Shown: piece after piece, positions 25,500-34,356 of the stretch
Numbering within the stretch: position 1 is the first letter of the stretch
Layout: each line of letters starts with the position of its first letter
DNA from: Phycisphaerales bacterium
GTDB lineage: Bacteria; Planctomycetota; Phycisphaerae; Phycisphaerales; UBA1924
DNA: 64,000 nucleotides
Direction of reading: 5' to 3'
Assembly (NCBI GenBank): GCA_019744815.1
Contig: JAIEUA010000011.1
Coordinates: 405,903-469,902 of the forward strand
Position numbers and translations under genes: made by a program
The notes under the pieces: generated by a model
Seen by the model: only the letters and a program-made list of their open reading frames with translations
Databases searched by the model: none
Told to the model about the DNA's origin: nothing

Positions 25500-25961
25500 T
25501 CACCGACCGCCCGCACGCTCGAACGCCCGCAGCGTCTCCGGGCTGACGTGGTGCTCGATGCCCTCTGCATCGATCTCGGCCACATCCCGCGGCACGCCGA
25601 TCCGCACCAGGAACTCCACCACCACCTCGTGCCGCCGCCTCGCCCCCGCCGCCAGCTTCCGCCCGGCGGGAGTCAGCTCTATCGCCCGGTACGGCTCGGT
25701 CCGCACCAGCCCTTGTCGCTGCATTCGCGCGATCGCCCGCACCACTGTGACGTGCGAGACCCCCATCGCCTTCGCCAGTTCCACCACCCGCGCCGCCCCA
25801 CGCCGACGCACCAGTTCGTCGATCAGCTCGACGTAGTCCTCGGCACGCTCCAACGCGTGCGCCGCACGAGTCCGCGCGTGCCGCGACGCCGCGTCAGCGC
25901 CGGCAACCCCTTGCGTTGACGAACGTGTCTTCTGAGCTGGTTTCTTTCGCACCTTCGCCAC
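25500..25961 (-). CDS. mntR: MntR/DtxR-family metal-dependent repressor
   Basis: The 153-residue protein is a manganese- or iron-responsive winged-helix repressor. After a basic 30-residue head it has the helix AEDYVELIDELV, with the family's Asp/Glu metal ligands at Asp42 and Glu45. The winged helix VVELAKAMGVSHVTVVRAIARMQRQGLV follows, then the dimerisation/metal region RRHEVVVEFLVRIG ... AEGIEHHVSPETL, with His111, Glu133, Glu136 and His137 matching the MntR ligand set. I chose the GTG at 25961 because GGGAG lies 6 bases upstream. The TTG at 25967 would add two residues. It is divergent from the metal ABC transporter and shares a 173-base control region with a palindrome, so it very probably represses that operon when metal is plentiful. 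Confidence 0.9.
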   Translation of the reverse strand: MAKVRKKPAQKTRSSTQGVAGADAASRHARTRAAHALERAEDYVELIDELVRRRGAARVVELAKAMGVSHVTVVRAIARMQRQGLVRTEPYRAIELTPAGRKLAAGARRRHEVVVEFLVRIGVPRDVAEIDAEGIEHHVSPETLRAFERAGGR

Positions 25962-25987
25962 GCACAACTCCCAGTCCTTGCCACGTT

Positions 25988-26023
25988 ACTCCCCCTCCCA
26001 GAGGGAGGGAGCAGAGGGGTGGG
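25988..26023. repeat. C/G-rich palindromic intergenic repeat
   Basis: CCCCCTCCCAGAGGGAGGGA forms a CCTCCC/GGGAGG hairpin, followed by GCAGAGGGGTGGG. This type of CCTCCC...GGGAGG...GGGTG sequence is a dispersed intergenic repeat style in several phyla. Only this copy is visible here. Confidence 0.45.
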
Positions 26024-26073
26024 TTCCAACCGCGCCCAATCCGGCAACGAATCCGACATCCGACATCCCAGAA

Positions 26074-26109
26074 TAGTATCCTCGGCTACGTTGTAGCCGA
26101 TGCTACACT
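26074..26109 (+). promoter_or_regulatory. Operator-like palindrome and promoter elements before the metal ABC operon
   Basis: CGGCTAC-GTT-GTAGCCG at 26083-26099 is a perfect 7-bp inverted repeat with a 3-base centre. Outer bases also match in part (TATCCT/TGCTA). It lies between a -10-like TAGTAT (26074-26079) and a second -10-like TACACT (26104-26109), 36 bases before the transporter start. The site size and location fit an MntR/DtxR operator. Confidence 0.55.
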
Positions 26110-26134
26110 TTGCCCAGCCTCCGAGTCCCACGCC

Positions 26135-27115
26135 ATGACCACTCGACCGCTTCACACGCTCCTCGCCCTCCTCCTCGCGACACTGACAGCGTCGTGCTCG
26201 CTGGCCGGCGAGAAACCCACCAAGCTCCGCGCCGTCGCCACCGTCGGCATGCTCACCGACGCCGTCCGCAAGATCGGCGGCGACCGCGTCGAGGTCACCG
26301 GCCTCATGGGCGAGGGCGTCGACCCCCACCTCTACAAAGCCTCACCCGGCGACCTGCGACTCCTCTCCCAGGCCGACATCGTCTTCGGCGTCGGCCTCCA
26401 CCTCGAGGGCCGCATGGTCGACGCGCTCGAGAAACTCGGTCGCACTCGCCGCGTGGTGCTCATCGGCGAGTCACTCCCCCACGACTCGCTCCGCTTGCTC
26501 GGCGGCGACACCCACGACCCGCACATCTGGTTCGACGTCTCTCTCTGGAGCAAAGCCCTCGACGCCGCCGAAGCTGGCCTGATCGCCGCCGACCCCAGCG
26601 GCGCCGACACCTACAAGAAGAACGCCGCGGCGTACAAGGCCGAGCTCGCCACGCTCCACGACTGGGTCAAGGCCCAGATCGCCCGCATCCCCCAACCCCA
26701 ACGCGTCCTCGTCACCGCCCACGACGCCTTCGGCTACTTCTCCCGCGCCTACTCCATCGAGGTCCTCGCGATCCAAGGCGTCAGCACCGACAGCGAGGCC
26801 AGCCTCCGCGACATCAACGCCCTCGTCGACACCCTGGTCGCCCGAAAGATCCCCGCCGTCTTCGTCGAGAGCTCCGTCCCCCGCAAGACCATCGACGCCC
26901 TCCGCGAAGGCGCCGCCTCCAAGGGCCACCCGATCTCCGTCGGCGGCGAGCTCTTCTCCGACGCCATGGGCAAAGACGGTACCGACGAAGGCACCTACAT
27001 CGGCATGGTGAAACACAACGTCAACGCCATCGTCCACGCGCTCGCGCCCAACGCTCCAGAAGCAACCCCGAGCCCCACGACGCCCGCGCCCTCATCCACG
27101 CCCGCCGCGAAGTAG
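26135..27115 (+). CDS. Metal ABC transporter substrate-binding lipoprotein (Mn/Zn/Fe; YtgA/MntC-like)
   Basis: This 326-residue cluster A-I binding protein captures Mn2+, Zn2+ or Fe2+ in the periplasm. It has a lipobox (LTASC, Cys21). The ligand set of the family is visible: His65 in DPHLYKAS, His130 in HDPHIWFD, Glu245 in [10 protein letters not shown] and Asp276 in LFSDAMG. The His-His-Glu-Asp set is typical of manganese or iron binders, more than of zinc binders, which often have a third His and a His-rich loop. No His-rich loop is present. The tail (after about residue 305) is Pro/Ala/Ser/Thr-rich. It heads a four-gene operon with ATPase and two permeases. The start was chosen at 26135 since earlier in-frame sequence is not protein-like and overlaps the operator. 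Confidence 0.92.
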   Translation: MTTRPLHTLLALLLATLTASCSLAGEKPTKLRAVATVGMLTDAVRKIGGDRVEVTGLMGEGVDPHLYKASPGDLRLLSQADIVFGVGLHLEGRMVDALEKLGRTRRVVLIGESLPHDSLRLLGGDTHDPHIWFDVSLWSKALDAAEAGLIAADPSGADTYKKNAAAYKAELATLHDWVKAQIARIPQPQRVLVTAHDAFGYFSRAYSIEVLAIQGVSTDSEASLRDINALVDTLVARKIPAVFVESSVPRKTIDALREGAASKGHPISVGGELFSDAMGKDGTDEGTYIGMVKHNVNAIVHALAPNAPEATPSPTTPAPSSTPAAK

Positions 27116-27146
27116 TCACCAACGCGCCGCCACCGCACAGACCCAC

Positions 27147-27965
27147 ATGACCGATCGAGACTCCAACTCCTTATCCCCCACCACGCCGACGACCGGCATC
27201 GCCGTCGAGGTCCACGACCTCACCGTCGCGTACCACAGGAAGCCCGTGCTCTGGGACGTCGATGTCTCCTTCCCCGTCGGCTCCCTCGCCGCCATCGTCG
27301 GCCCCAACGGCGCGGGCAAGTCCACGCTCCTCAAGTCCATCCTCGGCCTGCTCCCCATCGCCAGCGGGCGCGTCGAGGTCTTCGGCAAATCGCTCTCGCA
27401 AGTCCGCGACCTCGTCGCCTACGTCCCCCAGCGCGAGAGCGTCGACTGGGAGTTTCCCGTCAGCGTCTTCGATGTCGTCCTCATGGGACGCTACGGCCGT
27501 CTCGGCTGGTTCCGCCGCCCCGCCAAGGCCGACCGCGATGCCGCCGCGGCCGCTCTCCACAGCGTCGGCATGTCCGACTTCCGCGACCGCCAGATCAGCC
27601 AGCTCTCCGGCGGCCAGCAACAGCGCGTCTTCCTCGCCCGCGCCCTCGCCCAAGACGCCACGCTCTACCTCATGGACGAACCCTTCGCCGGCGTCGACGC
27701 CGCCACCGAGCAGTCGATCCTCGAAGTCCTCCGCGCTCTGCAGCAACAGGGCCGCACCGTCATCGCCGTCCACCACGACCTGCAGACCGTCCGCTCCTAC
27801 TTCGACTTCGTCGCGATGCTCAACCTCCACCTCGTTGCGGCCGGCCCCATCGAGACCGCGTTCTCCGCCGACAACCTCAAGCGCACCTACGGCGGACGCC
27901 TCACCCTGCTCGACGAAGTCACCGAAGCCGTCCGCCGCGGCGGCACGCTCCCGCGTTCCCCATGA
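27147..27965 (+). CDS. Metal ABC transporter ATP-binding protein
   Basis: This 272-residue ATPase powers the metal transporter. Walker [10 protein letters not shown] is at residues 52-60, the Q-loop YVPQR near 93, the ABC signature LSGGQQQ at about 153 and Walker [13 protein letters not shown] near 173. The switch His is in HHD near 211. The family fits MntB/ZnuC/YtgB. It lies 31 bases after the binding protein, and its stop overlaps the first permease start as ATGA. The short N-terminal extension (1-15) is Ser/Thr-rich and probably disordered. Confidence 0.95.
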   Translation: MTDRDSNSLSPTTPTTGIAVEVHDLTVAYHRKPVLWDVDVSFPVGSLAAIVGPNGAGKSTLLKSILGLLPIASGRVEVFGKSLSQVRDLVAYVPQRESVDWEFPVSVFDVVLMGRYGRLGWFRRPAKADRDAAAAALHSVGMSDFRDRQISQLSGGQQQRVFLARALAQDATLYLMDEPFAGVDAATEQSILEVLRALQQQGRTVIAVHHDLQTVRSYFDFVAMLNLHLVAAGPIETAFSADNLKRTYGGRLTLLDEVTEAVRRGGTLPRSP

Positions 27966-29302
27966 ACGACTTCCTCCGCCTCATCACCCTGCAAGACGCC
28001 AACACGCGCACCGTGCTGCTCGGCACCGGCTCGCTCGGCCTCGCCGCGGGCGTGATCGGCGCCCTCGCCGTCCTCCGCCGCCGCGCCCTCGTCGGCGACG
28101 CCCTCGCCCACGCCGCCCTCCCCGGCGTCTGCGTCGCGTTCCTCGTTTTCCGCGAGCGCAGCCTCCCGCTCTTCCTGCTCGGCGCCCTCGTCTTCGGCGT
28201 GCTCGGCGTGCTCACCATGAACGCCATCCGCCGCTTCACCCGCATCAAGGAAGACGCCGCCATCGCCATCGTCCTCGGCTCGTTCTTCGGCCTGGGCATC
28301 ATGCTCTCGGGCATGATCCAGCGCCTCCCCAGCGGCAACCGCGCCGGCCTCGACAGCTTTCTCTTCGGCAAAGCCGCCGGCATGGTTCACGCCGATCTCC
28401 TGATCAGCGCCGCCGCCTGCATCCTCGCGCTGCTCGGCGTCGCCGCGCTCTACAAGGAACTCAAACTCGTCGGCTTCGATCGCGAGTTCGCCGGGAGCCT
28501 CGGCTGGCCCGTGGGCTTTCTCGATCTCACCCTCATGGCCCTGCTCGCCATCGTCACCGTCGTCGGCCTCCCCGCCGTCGGCGTCGTGCTCATGGCCGCA
28601 TTGCTCATCATCCCCGGCGTCACCGCCAAGTTCTGGACCGACCGCCTCGCACCCCACCTCGCGCTCGCCGGACTCTTCGGCATGCTCTCGGGTCTTCTCG
28701 GCTCCGCGCTCTCGGCCGTCCTCCCCTCGCCCAACAGCTCCATGAGCCGCGGCTTCCCCACCGGCCCGCTCATCGTCCTCGTCGCCGGAACCCTCTTCGT
28801 GGGTTCGCTCCTCTTCGCACCCCGCCGCGGCCTCGTCGCCCGCTGGCGCACCGCCCGCCTGCTCCAACAACACATCGACGACGAACACCTCCTCCGCGAT
28901 CTCTACGAGTTGCAGGAAGCTGGCACGCCCGCTTCGCTCTCCACGCTCGCCGAGCGCCGCACGTGGCGCACCGGCTCGCTCCACGCCGCCCTCCGCCGCG
29001 CCCTCACCAACGCCGACGTCACCGATCGCAACGCCGTCATCACCCTCACCGCCTCCGGCCTCACCCGCGCCGTCCGCGTCATCCGCTCCCACCGCCTCTG
29101 GGAGCTCTACCTCCACGAACACGCCGGCGTCGCCCCCGATCACGTCGACCGCGACGCCGATCTCATCGAGCACTTCATCACCCCCAACCTGCTCGCCAAG
29201 TTCGAAGCCCAGCTCGCCCTCGGCGACGCCGACCCACTCCGCACCGGTGCCGCCCTCGGCGTCCCGCTCTCCCTGCACCCACCCGGCGAGAACGCACGCT
29301 GA
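27962..29302 (+). CDS. Metal ABC permease fused to a DtxR-like C-terminal module (YtgCR-like)
   Basis: The 446-residue protein has an ABC-3-type permease (about residues 1-280, 8-9 membrane helices). Family marks include [31 protein letters not shown] and [17 protein letters not shown]. After a basic junction ([19 protein letters not shown]) comes a cytosolic winged-helix plus dimerisation region (about 300-425). It includes [50 protein letters not shown], the DtxR/MntR metal-binding domain pattern. This domain order is like chlamydial YtgCR, in which permease and repressor are one polypeptide. The ATGA overlap couples it to the ATPase gene. The free MntR upstream makes this domain a second sensor. 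Confidence 0.9.
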   Translation: MNDFLRLITLQDANTRTVLLGTGSLGLAAGVIGALAVLRRRALVGDALAHAALPGVCVAFLVFRERSLPLFLLGALVFGVLGVLTMNAIRRFTRIKEDAAIAIVLGSFFGLGIMLSGMIQRLPSGNRAGLDSFLFGKAAGMVHADLLISAAACILALLGVAALYKELKLVGFDREFAGSLGWPVGFLDLTLMALLAIVTVVGLPAVGVVLMAALLIIPGVTAKFWTDRLAPHLALAGLFGMLSGLLGSALSAVLPSPNSSMSRGFPTGPLIVLVAGTLFVGSLLFAPRRGLVARWRTARLLQQHIDDEHLLRDLYELQEAGTPASLSTLAERRTWRTGSLHAALRRALTNADVTDRNAVITLTASGLTRAVRVIRSHRLWELYLHEHAGVAPDHVDRDADLIEHFITPNLLAKFEAQLALGDADPLRTGAALGVPLSLHPPGENAR

Positions 29303-30663
29303 TGCCACGCGACGCCGCCATCTTCGCACTCCCTTTCGTCGGCGAGCTCTTCGCCTACGACCTCTGGGTCATCGCCACCGCGTCCCTCGTCGGCGCTCTC
29401 TGCGGCGTGCTCGGCTGCTATCTCCTCCTCCGCCGCCTCAGCATGCTCGGCGACGCCATTTCTCACGCCATTCTCCCCGGACTCGCCGGCGCATTCCTCC
29501 TCAGCGGCTCGCGCAGCCTCGCCTGGATGCTGCTCGGCGCCGGCGTCGTCGGGGTTCTCACCGGCCTGCTCACCGCTGGCCTCCACCGCGTCGCCAAGAT
29601 CGCCGAGGACGCCTCCATGGGCGTCGTCTTCACCACCCTCTTCGCCCTCGGCGTTCTGCTCATCTCCTTCGCCGCACGGGATGTCGACCTCGATCCCGGC
29701 TGCGTTCTCTACGGCCTGCTCGAGTTCACGCCCCTCGACACCGTCTCGCTCTGGGGCCTCGAGCTCCCTCGCGCTACCGCTTCGCTCGCTGCCGCCGCAC
29801 TCGTCGTCGCCGGTGTGCTCGCCGTGATGCACAAAGAGATCAAGCTCGTCGCCTTCGACCCCGCCCTCGCCGCCGCGCTGGGCATGCGTCCCACGCTCGT
29901 CCATTTCGTCATGGTCGCGCTCATCGCCGGAGTCAGCGTCGTCAGCTTCGAGTCCGTCGGCTCCATCCTCGTCGTCGCCCTTCTCGTGACGCCCGCCGCC
30001 ACCGCCCACCTGCTCACCGATCGCTACGCCCGCATGATGATCCTCGCCGCCTCCATCGGCGCTCTCAGCGGCGCCGGCGGCTACCTCCTCGCCAAGCACA
30101 TCGAAACCTGGAAGGTCGACGGCGCCACCCTCGGCACCTCCACCGCCGGCTGCGTCTCGGTCGTCTGCGCTCTCATGTTCCTCGCCGCTGCTGCCTTCTC
30201 ACCCCGTCACGGCGTCCTCTCCCGCATCGCCCGCCAGCTCGCCCTCAAACTCCGGATCTGCCGCGAGGACATCCTCGGCATGCTCTACCGGGCCGCCGAG
30301 CTCCGTTCCCGCGGCCTCTCCAGGAGCGAACTCACCCAAGGCGTCGGCTCCACCTGGCTCGTCGATCTGGCGCTCGTCCTTCTCCGCCGCCGGGGCCTGG
30401 TCCTCATCCAAGACGCCACCGTGCGCCTCACCGAACAGGGCCATGCTGAGGCCCGTCAGTTCGTTGGCACGCACCGGCTCTGGGAATCCTTCCTGACCGC
30501 CCGCCTCGGGTTACCCCCGGACCACGTCCACGCCGCCACCGACCGTGCCGAGCACTTCATCGCCCCCGATATCCGGGACAAACTCGCCCAGGACGTCCGC
30601 ACCACCCAGCCCACCGAGTCACCCCTGACCGATCCGCACGGCCGCCAGATCCCCGGGCCCTGA
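29302..30663 (+). CDS. Second metal ABC permease, also with a DtxR-like C-terminal module
   Basis: The 453-residue protein has an ABC-3-family permease (about 1-300; GDAISHAILPGLAGAFLL, KIAEDASMGVVFTTLFALGVL, SVGSILVVALLVTPAATAHLLTDR). A cytosolic tail (about 305-453) carries a winged helix (EDILGMLYRAAELRSRGLSRSELTQGVG ... VRLTEQG) and the DtxR dimerisation/metal segment GTHRLWESFLTARLGLPPDHVHAATDRAEHFI. So both permeases carry the sensor-like tail. In Chlamydia only YtgC has the repressor part and YtgD is a plain permease, so this second fusion is unusual. The ATG overlaps the preceding stop (TGATG). The long open frame that reaches back to 27262 is not translated: its upstream part is an out-of-frame shadow. 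Confidence 0.9.
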   Translation: MPRDAAIFALPFVGELFAYDLWVIATASLVGALCGVLGCYLLLRRLSMLGDAISHAILPGLAGAFLLSGSRSLAWMLLGAGVVGVLTGLLTAGLHRVAKIAEDASMGVVFTTLFALGVLLISFAARDVDLDPGCVLYGLLEFTPLDTVSLWGLELPRATASLAAAALVVAGVLAVMHKEIKLVAFDPALAAALGMRPTLVHFVMVALIAGVSVVSFESVGSILVVALLVTPAATAHLLTDRYARMMILAASIGALSGAGGYLLAKHIETWKVDGATLGTSTAGCVSVVCALMFLAAAAFSPRHGVLSRIARQLALKLRICREDILGMLYRAAELRSRGLSRSELTQGVGSTWLVDLALVLLRRRGLVLIQDATVRLTEQGHAEARQFVGTHRLWESFLTARLGLPPDHVHAATDRAEHFIAPDIRDKLAQDVRTTQPTESPLTDPHGRQIPGP

Positions 30664-30711
30664 GGCTCGGCTCGAGATCCCGATCCGGTAGCATGAAACC
30701 GAACGCCCTTT

Positions 30712-30741
30712 CTTCGGTACAACCATTGACCGAAGTTTTTT
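30712..30741 (+). terminator. Rho-independent terminator after the metal transporter operon
   Basis: CTTCGGT (30712-30718) pairs with ACCGAAG (30729-30735) around a 10-base loop and is followed by TTTTTT. It lies 49 bases after the transporter operon and 47 bases before the S41 peptidase gene, so it ends the former and could act as leader attenuator of the latter. Confidence 0.75.
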
Positions 30742-30787
30742 CTCTTTTTTCACCAGAGACTTTTCGACCCCACCCACAAGGACCACG

Positions 30788-32182
30788 ATGCAACAGCACC
30801 GCCCTTCCTCCGCCCCGCGCACCCGAACCGGCGTGCTCACGCTCGCCGCCGGCGTGGCGTTCCTTCTCGGCGCCTGTACTTCCACCCCCAAGCCTCAGCC
30901 CCTCACCGCCGAGCAGCGCGACCTGAACCTCCAGTCCATCGACATGGTGCACAGCCGCATCAAGCAGCGCCACTTCGACCCCGACAAAGTCGGCGAAGCC
31001 TGGGACGCCAAGCACGCCGAGATGCGCGTCAAAGTGGAAAACGCCAAGTCCATGGCCGAGGCCCGCGCCGCCATGAGCGAGCTGATCGAGTCGCTCCAGC
31101 AGACCCACTTCGGCATCCTCCCCGCCGACGCCTACGAGGGCAACGACTCTGAAGAACCCTCCGCCAGCGACAAGACCACAGGCGACCGCCGCGCCAGTGG
31201 CGAGATCGGCGTGGATCTCCGCCGCATCGGCAACGACGCCGTCGTCACCCACGTCGAGCCCGACTCCCCCGCCGCCGCCGCCGGCGTCAAGCCCGGCTGG
31301 GCGGTTGAGTCGGTCGACGATCGCAAGGTCGCGCCCCTCATCGCCCGGATCGAAAAACTCTCGGCCGGCAAGACCGCGGCTCCGCTCGTCGCCGCGATGA
31401 TGCTACAAAGCCTCGCGCACGGCGACGTCGGCAAGCCGCAGAACTACTCCTTCCGCGCGGACAGCAACCGCACCGTCCGCGTCGCCATCACCCCCGTCCA
31501 GCCCATCGGCAAGGCCCAGAAGTTCGGCAACCTGCCCACCATGTACCTCAAGACCAGCCGCCGCATCGTCCCGCCCGGCGTCGGCGTCCTGGCCTTCAGC
31601 ATCTGGTTCGACCCGATGAAGATCAACGCCGAGACCGAGGCCCTCCTCAACGAGTGCGCCGACTGCCAGGGCATCGTGATCGATCTCCGCGGCAACATCG
31701 GCGGCATCGGCGCCATGGCCATGGGCATGGGCCGCCACTTCATCGACAAGCCCGACCAGAAACTCGGCACCATGATCCAGCGCGAGGGCAAGCTGAACTT
31801 CGTCTTGAACCCCGCCGCGAAGCCATTCACCAAGCCCGTCGCCATCCTCATCGATGAGGTCTCCGCCTCCACCTCCGAGATCTTCGCCGGGGGCATGCAG
31901 GACCTCGGCCGCGCCCGCGTCTTCGGCACCCGCAGTCCCGGCGCCGCCCTCCCCTCCATCGTCGAAATCCTGCCCAACAACGACCGCCTCCACTACGCCT
32001 TCGCCAACTACATCAGTGTCAAGGGCCAGACCCTCGAAGGCCACGGCGTCATCCCTGACGAGCCCGTGCCGCTCTCCCGCGAAGCCCTCCTCGCCGGTCA
32101 CGATCCGGTCCTCGACGCCGCTGTGAAGTGGATCACCACCCAGTCCGCTTCGACCCCCAACAATCCCGTCACCAATCGCTGA
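30788..32182 (+). CDS. S41-family (CtpA-like) peptidase, lipoprotein with PDZ domain
   Basis: The 464-residue protein has a lipobox (LLGAC, Cys about 30) and is predicted to be tethered outside the inner membrane. The body has a helical N-terminal domain, a PDZ domain (about 135-215; IGNDAVVTHVEPDSPAAAAGVKPGWAVESVDDRKV) and an S41 protease core. The core includes GIVIDLRGNIGGIG and the nucleophile region SASTSEIFAGG (residues 359-369), where the catalytic Ser is one of the Ser residues of SASTSE. The closing strand contains VKGQTLEGHGVIPDEPV. C-terminal processing peptidases trim or degrade envelope proteins. AAGGA precedes the ATG by five bases. A terminator lies just upstream and two hairpins follow. 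Confidence 0.9.
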   Translation: MQQHRPSSAPRTRTGVLTLAAGVAFLLGACTSTPKPQPLTAEQRDLNLQSIDMVHSRIKQRHFDPDKVGEAWDAKHAEMRVKVENAKSMAEARAAMSELIESLQQTHFGILPADAYEGNDSEEPSASDKTTGDRRASGEIGVDLRRIGNDAVVTHVEPDSPAAAAGVKPGWAVESVDDRKVAPLIARIEKLSAGKTAAPLVAAMMLQSLAHGDVGKPQNYSFRADSNRTVRVAITPVQPIGKAQKFGNLPTMYLKTSRRIVPPGVGVLAFSIWFDPMKINAETEALLNECADCQGIVIDLRGNIGGIGAMAMGMGRHFIDKPDQKLGTMIQREGKLNFVLNPAAKPFTKPVAILIDEVSASTSEIFAGGMQDLGRARVFGTRSPGAALPSIVEILPNNDRLHYAFANYISVKGQTLEGHGVIPDEPVPLSREALLAGHDPVLDAAVKWITTQSASTPNNPVTNR

Positions 32183-32235
32183 TCCGATCGCGGATCAGAG
32201 ACGAACATGCTGTTGCTCGCCGCGCGGCGAGCAAC
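32181..32235 (+). terminator. Two adjacent palindromes after the S41 peptidase gene
   Basis: GATCCG-ATCG-CGGATC (32181-32196) overlaps the S41 stop codon and is followed by the perfect 24-base palindrome GTTGCTCGCCGC/GCGGCGAGCAAC (32212-32235). No T-tract follows. They may stabilise the upstream mRNA or terminate it. Confidence 0.4.
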
Positions 32236-32307
32236 CTCGGGGCAAAGCCCACCGCACACTCGCAGCGCAAACACAACGGCACCAGCCAATAGGAACCAGG
32301 AACCACC

Positions 32308-33468
32308 ATGAAACGCTCGAACCTCCTGCTCAACTCCGTTCTCGCCGCTCTCATCCTCGGCGCCGGCACCGTTGCTCGCGCCGACGAGCCCGCCAAGGCT
32401 CCAGCCGCCGCACCCGCCGCGGAAGAGAACCTCCCCGCTGCCAAGGACATCTACGAGAAGTACCTGAGCGCCATCGGTGGCAAGGACAAGATCAAGGCCA
32501 TCACCTCGCGTCAGATGGTGATGACCGTCGAGATCCTCGCCGCCGGCATGAAGGGCACCGTCAGCATGTTCCAGATCCCGCCGGCCAAGGCCTATTCGGA
32601 GACCGAACTCCCCGGTATGGGCAAGTTCATGCAGGGCTCCGACGGCGAGGTCGCATGGGACTCCAACCCCATGTCCGGCGCCCGCATCCTCTCCGGCAAG
32701 GAGCGCGAAACCTTCATGCGCGGCATGCGCTTCGATAGTGAGTGGAACTACGAAGCTCAGTACAAGGAAATGAAGACCACCAAGACCGAGAAGCTGGGCG
32801 ACAAGACCGCGTACGTCGTCGAGATGATCTCCAACGAGGGCAACAAGGAAACCCGCCTCTTCGACAAGGACAGCGGCCTTCTCCTCGCCTCGCGCACGAC
32901 CGCCCAGACCCAGATGGGCGAGATTCCCACCGAGACCCTCTTCGATGACTACCGCGAGGTCAACGGCATCAAGATGTCCTTCAAGCAGACCGCCAAAATG
33001 ATGGGCAACGAGATGAAGACCACCGTCGAGAAGGCTGAGTTCAACGCCGAGATCCCGGCCGCGAAGTTCGACCTCCCCGCCGACATCAAGGCCCTCAAGG
33101 ACAAGGCCGACAAGCCCGCCACCGACGCCCCGGCTGAGAAGCCCGCCGAAAAGAAGACCGACACTCCCGCGGACATGCCCGGCAAAAAGGATACCGACAA
33201 CAAACGTGACGACCGGGACATTCAAGCCGATGGTGTTTTTCGGATAGTGATTGTAGAACCTGAGGCATTCCTAAATGGGTGGCAAGGATTCGACACGATG
33301 TCTCGCAAAGTCGTGTATGTTGAAACCAAGCGGCACAAACCAAAGCGATGGCCAAACATCGATAAATATCAACCGATTAACGGCGACTTCACGCGTGAGG
33401 GGGAAGTGTCAGGAACGAACGCCTTTGGCGCGGCCATCTCGATTCCGAAATACGTCGATGCTCCGTAA
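32308..33468 (+). CDS. Secreted protein of the outer-membrane-lipoprotein-sorting-like type, with an atypical C-terminal tail
   Basis: The 386-residue protein has a clear signal peptide (about 1-25, ending in VARA-DEP). The mature part (about 45-270) reads like a LolA/DUF4292-like beta-sheet scaffold: ILSGKERETFMRGMRFDSEWNYEAQYKEMKTTKTEKLGDKTAYVVEMIS ... DYREVNGIKMSFKQTAKMMGNEMKTTVEKAEFNAEIPAAKFDLP. Relatives sort or bind lipids. A Lys/Asp/Pro/Thr-rich linker follows. From about residue 295 (33190) the DNA becomes much lower in G+C, and the protein (GVFRIVIVEPEAFLNGWQGFDTMSRKVVYVETKRHK ...) no longer resembles the body. This looks like a foreign insertion that replaced the original C-terminus. 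The function of the tail is unknown. Confidence 0.7.
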   Translation: MKRSNLLLNSVLAALILGAGTVARADEPAKAPAAAPAAEENLPAAKDIYEKYLSAIGGKDKIKAITSRQMVMTVEILAAGMKGTVSMFQIPPAKAYSETELPGMGKFMQGSDGEVAWDSNPMSGARILSGKERETFMRGMRFDSEWNYEAQYKEMKTTKTEKLGDKTAYVVEMISNEGNKETRLFDKDSGLLLASRTTAQTQMGEIPTETLFDDYREVNGIKMSFKQTAKMMGNEMKTTVEKAEFNAEIPAAKFDLPADIKALKDKADKPATDAPAEKPAEKKTDTPADMPGKKDTDNKRDDRDIQADGVFRIVIVEPEAFLNGWQGFDTMSRKVVYVETKRHKPKRWPNIDKYQPINGDFTREGEVSGTNAFGAAISIPKYVDAP

Positions 33469-33580
33469 AGGACGTCAATCTGAAAGGCCAAAAAACTCAG
33501 GAGCGATGCCACACGGTTCCCAGAGTGCAAGCTGTTAGCCGAATCTGATGATTACTAAACGCACTCCGACGTTAAAGCGC
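33190..33580. other. Low-G+C island at the end of the lipoprotein-sorting-like gene
   Basis: Over about 390 bases the sequence drops from the very high G+C of the neighbours to roughly even composition. It uses A/T-ending codons (AAA, ATA, GAT) that are rare elsewhere. It covers the last 90 codons of the preceding gene and the following gap. I searched it for integron attC core sites and found no convincing pair. It may be a recent recombination product. Confidence 0.55.
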
Positions 33581-33618
33581 TCCCACCGTTGTCTTCTCAC
33601 GAGGCGTACGCTTTCACC

Positions 33619-34353
33619 GTGAGCCGCACGCCCACAACCCCCGCGACGACCGCCGCCTCCGCTGTCTCGGCCGCCACTCCCCCCACCGCCGCCGACGAAC
33701 GCGACCTCGTCGCCCGACTGCAGAAGGGCGAGGCGGCCGCCTACGAGCAGGTCGTCCGCGACAACGGCCCGCGCATGCTCGCGGTCGCCCGCCGCATCCT
33801 CACCGACGAGAGCGACGCTCAGGACGCCGTGCAGGAAGCCTTCCTTTCCGCCTTCCGCAGCATCGCCAAGTTCGAGGGCGGCTCGCTCGTCTCCACCTGG
33901 CTCCACCGCATCACCGTCAACGCCTGCCTCATGCGCCTCCGCAAGAAGCGCCGCCTCGACGAGGTCTCGCTCGACGGCATGCTCCCCGGCTTCAGCCCCG
34001 AGGGCTACGTCACCAAGCCCACCGACACCTGGGTTGATCGCCCTAGCTCGATGGAACAGGCCGAGCTCCGCGCCACCGTCCGCGCCGCGATCGACAAACT
34101 TCCCGAGCATTACCGCATCGTTCTGATCCTCCGCGACATCGAAGCGATGGACACCGCTCAGACCGCCAGCCTCCTCGAGACCACCGAGGCCGCGGTCAAG
34201 ATCCGTCTCCACCGCGCCCGTCAGGCGCTGCGTGAACTGCTCGACCCGTCGCTCCGCGATCACCCGGATTCCTCGGCCGTGCCGAGCGTCCGCGTTCCGT
34301 CACCCAAGAACCAGAGCGCCGCGAGCGTCGCGACGAAGAACTCAGGAGCCTGA
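33619..34353 (+). CDS. ECF-type RNA polymerase sigma factor
   Basis: The 244-residue protein has a Thr/Ala-rich head (about 1-25) and a sigma-70 region 2 (about 40-110: RMLAVARRILTDESDAQDAVQEAFLSAFRSIAKFEGGSLVSTWLHRITVNACL). A linker of about 40 residues follows, then a region 4 helix-turn-helix (about 165-205: AIDKLPEHYRIVLILRDIEAMDTAQTASLLETTEAAVKIRLHRARQAL). It lacks regions 1 and 3, as expected of an extracytoplasmic-function sigma factor. It overlaps nothing upstream but abuts an anti-sigma gene 3 bases downstream, which is the usual sensory pair. GTG 33619 is chosen; the TTG at 33589 would add 10 residues. The stimulus is unknown. Confidence 0.88.
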   Translation: MSRTPTTPATTAASAVSAATPPTAADERDLVARLQKGEAAAYEQVVRDNGPRMLAVARRILTDESDAQDAVQEAFLSAFRSIAKFEGGSLVSTWLHRITVNACLMRLRKKRRLDEVSLDGMLPGFSPEGYVTKPTDTWVDRPSSMEQAELRATVRAAIDKLPEHYRIVLILRDIEAMDTAQTASLLETTEAAVKIRLHRARQALRELLDPSLRDHPDSSAVPSVRVPSPKNQSAASVATKNSGA

Positions 34354-34356
34354 ATC

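Noticed and set aside
27262..29301. Long plus-strand open frame in the 29302-30663 frame
   Set aside because: Its sequence is Ser/Pro/Arg-rich shadow of the ATPase and first permease; only the last 453 codons (from 29302) are a real gene.
33460..33550. Integron attC site in the low-G+C island
   Set aside because: A GTTAGCC-like core exists but no matching inverse core or imperfect hairpin pairs with it.
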